Below are positions 35,723-37,500 of a stretch of 37,500 nucleotides of DNA, one piece after another; position 1 is the stretch's first letter, and the number at the start of each line of letters is the position of its first letter. This DNA comes from Campylobacterales bacterium. Its GTDB lineage: Bacteria > Campylobacterota > Campylobacteria > Campylobacterales > QNZT01. The notes under the pieces were generated by a model that was not told the DNA's origin, searched no databases, and was given only the letters and a program-made list of their open reading frames with translations. The translations under genes and the position numbers were made by a program. The DNA lies in NCBI GenBank assembly GCA_027084135.1, contig JALWLO010000111.1:1-37500 (forward strand). The letters are read 5' to 3'.

Positions 35723-36043
35723 ATGGCACTTAGTATCACAAAGATTTCAAAATGGCTCAAGAAGAATAAACTTGCGGTGATCAAACATGAACTGGATAAA
35801 GCAGAAAATACCATCACATTTCTGACAAGCGATAGTGAAGGTACAGAAGCACACATCATACGAATCCGGGAAAATGGAGAACTTTTTGAGTGGAAAATGC
35901 ATTTGATACTTGAAAAAGAGGGTGAAACACATTTGAAAGATGGTGAAATTCCTGAAAATGAACAAAAAACCTTGTTTAAAATGTTGGCAAAGTATATGCA
36001 ACAGCATCAAGACGAAGTTATCAACACAACTGTTGAGTCATAA
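35723..36043 (+). CDS. small protein of unknown function, divergent from TPR-CHAT
   Basis: 106 residues from the ATG at 35723, chosen because GAGGAG lies 7 bases upstream; the frame is open 54 bases further to another ATG with no ribosome site. No signal peptide. The pattern is an N-terminal amphipathic helix (KISKWLKKNKLAVIKHELDK), alternating beta strands (NTITFLTS, AHIIRIRENG, EWKMHLILE) and a C-terminal helix. This shape is like small chaperone-type or YbjN-like folds, but no family is recognised. It is divergent from the TPR gene and 32 bases from the next gene. Confidence 0.65.
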   Translation: MALSITKISKWLKKNKLAVIKHELDKAENTITFLTSDSEGTEAHIIRIRENGELFEWKMHLILEKEGETHLKDGEIPENEQKTLFKMLAKYMQQHQDEVINTTVES

Positions 36044-36075
36044 ACATATAACATATACAAAAGAGGAGGTTTCTC

Positions 36076-36717
36076 ATGTCCCGCAATATCAAACAAGTAC
36101 GACAAAACAAAAAATTTTACAAGCGGTATAACGCCGATTTCAAAGATGTCGTCTGGAGACATCTCTCCGGCGAAGACAAAACAGCTCTGTGCAACAGGTT
36201 TCGGCTCCTGGTGGAAAAACCGTCGCTGAAAAAGATACTCGGTGCGTTTGCGACGGAAACACCACCGCGCGCCTTTTGCATCGCGGCGGTGGGGAAACTG
36301 GACAAACCGGGAGAGGATGCATACCAACTGATCGATACGAATCCGTTGGTCGAACCGTATAAAAAGATCGTGACGCATGATCTGGACGGATGGGGTGCGA
36401 GGCGTACCCCTGACAAAACATATCTGGGCATACTCGATCAAAACAAAAACGCACTGAGTCTCAGGAAAAAACGCTATTTCGAATATCTGCTCAGATGTAG
36501 TCTGTCACTCAGTATGAAAGAGAAGAAGCGTATCATCACCGAAGCACCCGGTTTGAGTATGTTTCAAATATACAGTTTGATAAAGGTATTTGAAGAAGAA
36601 CTGGATACCTGGTACAAACTCAAAAGTAAAATGCAACAAACCGATATCACTAATCTGGTAGAGGTAAAAGAGAAAGAGTGGAACAAATTAGTTGGCTATA
36701 AATATTTACAGTTCTAA
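36076..36717 (+). CDS. cytoplasmic protein of unknown function
   Basis: 213 residues preceded by GAGGAGG. No signal peptide or membrane segment; basic N-terminus (SRNIKQVRQNKKFYKRYN), mixed central part with WGARRTPDKTYLGILDQ, and a helical C-terminus (ITEAPGLSMFQIYSLIKVFEEELDTWYKLKSK). The family is not recognised and no catalytic motif is evident. In the short leader-separated series 35723-36076-36763, each gene has its own strong Shine-Dalgarno, consistent with one transcript. Confidence 0.65.
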   Translation: MSRNIKQVRQNKKFYKRYNADFKDVVWRHLSGEDKTALCNRFRLLVEKPSLKKILGAFATETPPRAFCIAAVGKLDKPGEDAYQLIDTNPLVEPYKKIVTHDLDGWGARRTPDKTYLGILDQNKNALSLRKKRYFEYLLRCSLSLSMKEKKRIITEAPGLSMFQIYSLIKVFEEELDTWYKLKSKMQQTDITNLVEVKEKEWNKLVGYKYLQF

Positions 36718-36762
36718 TAATTATAATAACTTTTATACTAATCATTAAGAGGAGGTAAAATC

Positions 36763-37500
36763 ATGAAAAAGATAACTATCTTAAAGCTCATTACTTTATG
36801 TGGTCTATTTATTTTTACAGGGTGTGATTTGGAAAATCTAACTGAGAAAGACAAAGAGGATGATATTACAACACTGTTGCAAAACGATGTCTGGGTAGGA
36901 GAAGGGACGCAAATCGACAATGTATCCTGGGATGTTCAACTCAAATATGTACATCAGGTCGGAATGTTTACCGTGGATTATCCTTCTTTGGAGTGCGGTG
37001 GCATACTGAAATATTTACCGGCACCGACGACCAAAAAAACGGCATACTTCGAAGAAAACATTATAAATGGCAAAGATCGATGTTTGGACGGACTGCGTAT
37101 CGAAGTCTCTAAAGTGAATGACATTTTTTTGAAATACGATGTAGTATACGGTGCAATGAAAACTTCACCCTTTAACAACGGACTGATAGACAGTGGTGCG
37201 TTCGCAGGATTCAATCACGGACTGCAAAGACTTGCAAGGGGCAAACTTTGCAGGGAAAGTGACAAAAATGAAAAATTCAATGAAACCAACGGATGGACTA
37301 TCGAAAGAGATATGCATCAGGCACTTGGCAATACATACGCACACAGTAACGGTAAGGGGATGATCGTAGATTTTTTTGTCGACAATAAAGGCGATCACGA
37401 CAAATCCATGATCAAAATTTTCAAGCAAGAGAAGATTGCACAGGGATCGTTACATGACTATAATCTTTACATGAATATCAACGATATCTACGGAGACTCG
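36763..37500 (+). CDS. lipoprotein of unknown function (3' end outside window)
   Basis: 246 codons to the right edge, in frame and open; AGGAGGT lies 7 bases upstream. The N-terminus has a lipoprotein signal with FIFTGC, cysteine 21 being the likely acylated residue. An acidic region (DLENLTEKDKEDD) follows, then a probable beta-rich globular part with NDVWVGEGTQ, cysteines in LECGGIL, DRCLDGL and KLCRES that could form disulfides. Not recognised. The presence of a lipoprotein fits the envelope theme of the island. Confidence 0.8.
   Translation, partial: MKKITILKLITLCGLFIFTGCDLENLTEKDKEDDITTLLQNDVWVGEGTQIDNVSWDVQLKYVHQVGMFTVDYPSLECGGILKYLPAPTTKKTAYFEENIINGKDRCLDGLRIEVSKVNDIFLKYDVVYGAMKTSPFNNGLIDSGAFAGFNHGLQRLARGKLCRESDKNEKFNETNGWTIERDMHQALGNTYAHSNGKGMIVDFFVDNKGDHDKSMIKIFKQEKIAQGSLHDYNLYMNINDIYGDS

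Overview
The window looks like the chromosome of a Campylobacterota (epsilonproteobacterial) organism, probably a free-living Sulfurimonas/Sulfurovum-type chemolithotroph. This is inferred from AT-rich tightly packed genes, the ccoI-ccoS pair for cbb3 oxidase maturation, a SUV3-type helicase, GmhB and repeated PilJ domains; no rRNA or marker gene is present to fix the genus. No tRNA, rRNA or CRISPR array was seen.

Region 1 (1-14613) is a surface-adhesin locus. One minus-strand reading frame of at least 3212 codons, cut by the left window edge, encodes a giant RTX repeat protein. Upstream of it on the same strand lie a MotB-like protein, a MotA/TolQ/ExbB-like protein with a long cytoplasmic tail, and a membrane-anchored extracytoplasmic (Cache-like) protein. 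A TolC-family outer-membrane protein with an N-terminal SPOR-like domain is read divergently. The layout resembles the Salmonella SPI-4 Sii system (SiiA/SiiB proton channel, SiiC TolC, SiiE giant adhesin). The ABC exporter and membrane-fusion protein are not in the window. The two divergent 5' leaders carry mirror-image copies of a ~70-bp repeat.

Region 2 (14605-21422) is housekeeping: gmhB with a TPR protein; a DUF255 thioredoxin-fold protein followed by ccoI and ccoS; and a divergent periplasmic haem-binding-type protein.

Region 3 (21590-27605) is a plus-strand run: rhodanese-like protein lacking all candidate cysteines, a periplasmic protein with four PilJ-type domains, a second rhodanese-like protein that keeps the cysteines, two membrane-anchored LysM proteins, and a SUV3-type RNA helicase.

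Region 4 (27696-37500) differs in style and is probably a horizontally acquired island. It lacks the octamer TAGTACTA, which occurs 19 times in the first 26 kb, is more GC-rich over most of its length, and has very strong Shine-Dalgarno sequences. It holds a secreted M23 peptidase with duplicated C-terminal domains, a four-gene operon (two membrane/coiled-coil proteins, a helical protein, a periplasmic double-VWA protein), a CHAT-domain protease overlapping a 12-repeat TPR protein, two unrecognised proteins and a lipoprotein cut by the right edge. TGTCACA/TGTGACA motifs recur in its intergenic DNA. The envelope VWA module next to a CHAT-TPR pair is the least familiar assembly here and the best candidate for an undescribed system.
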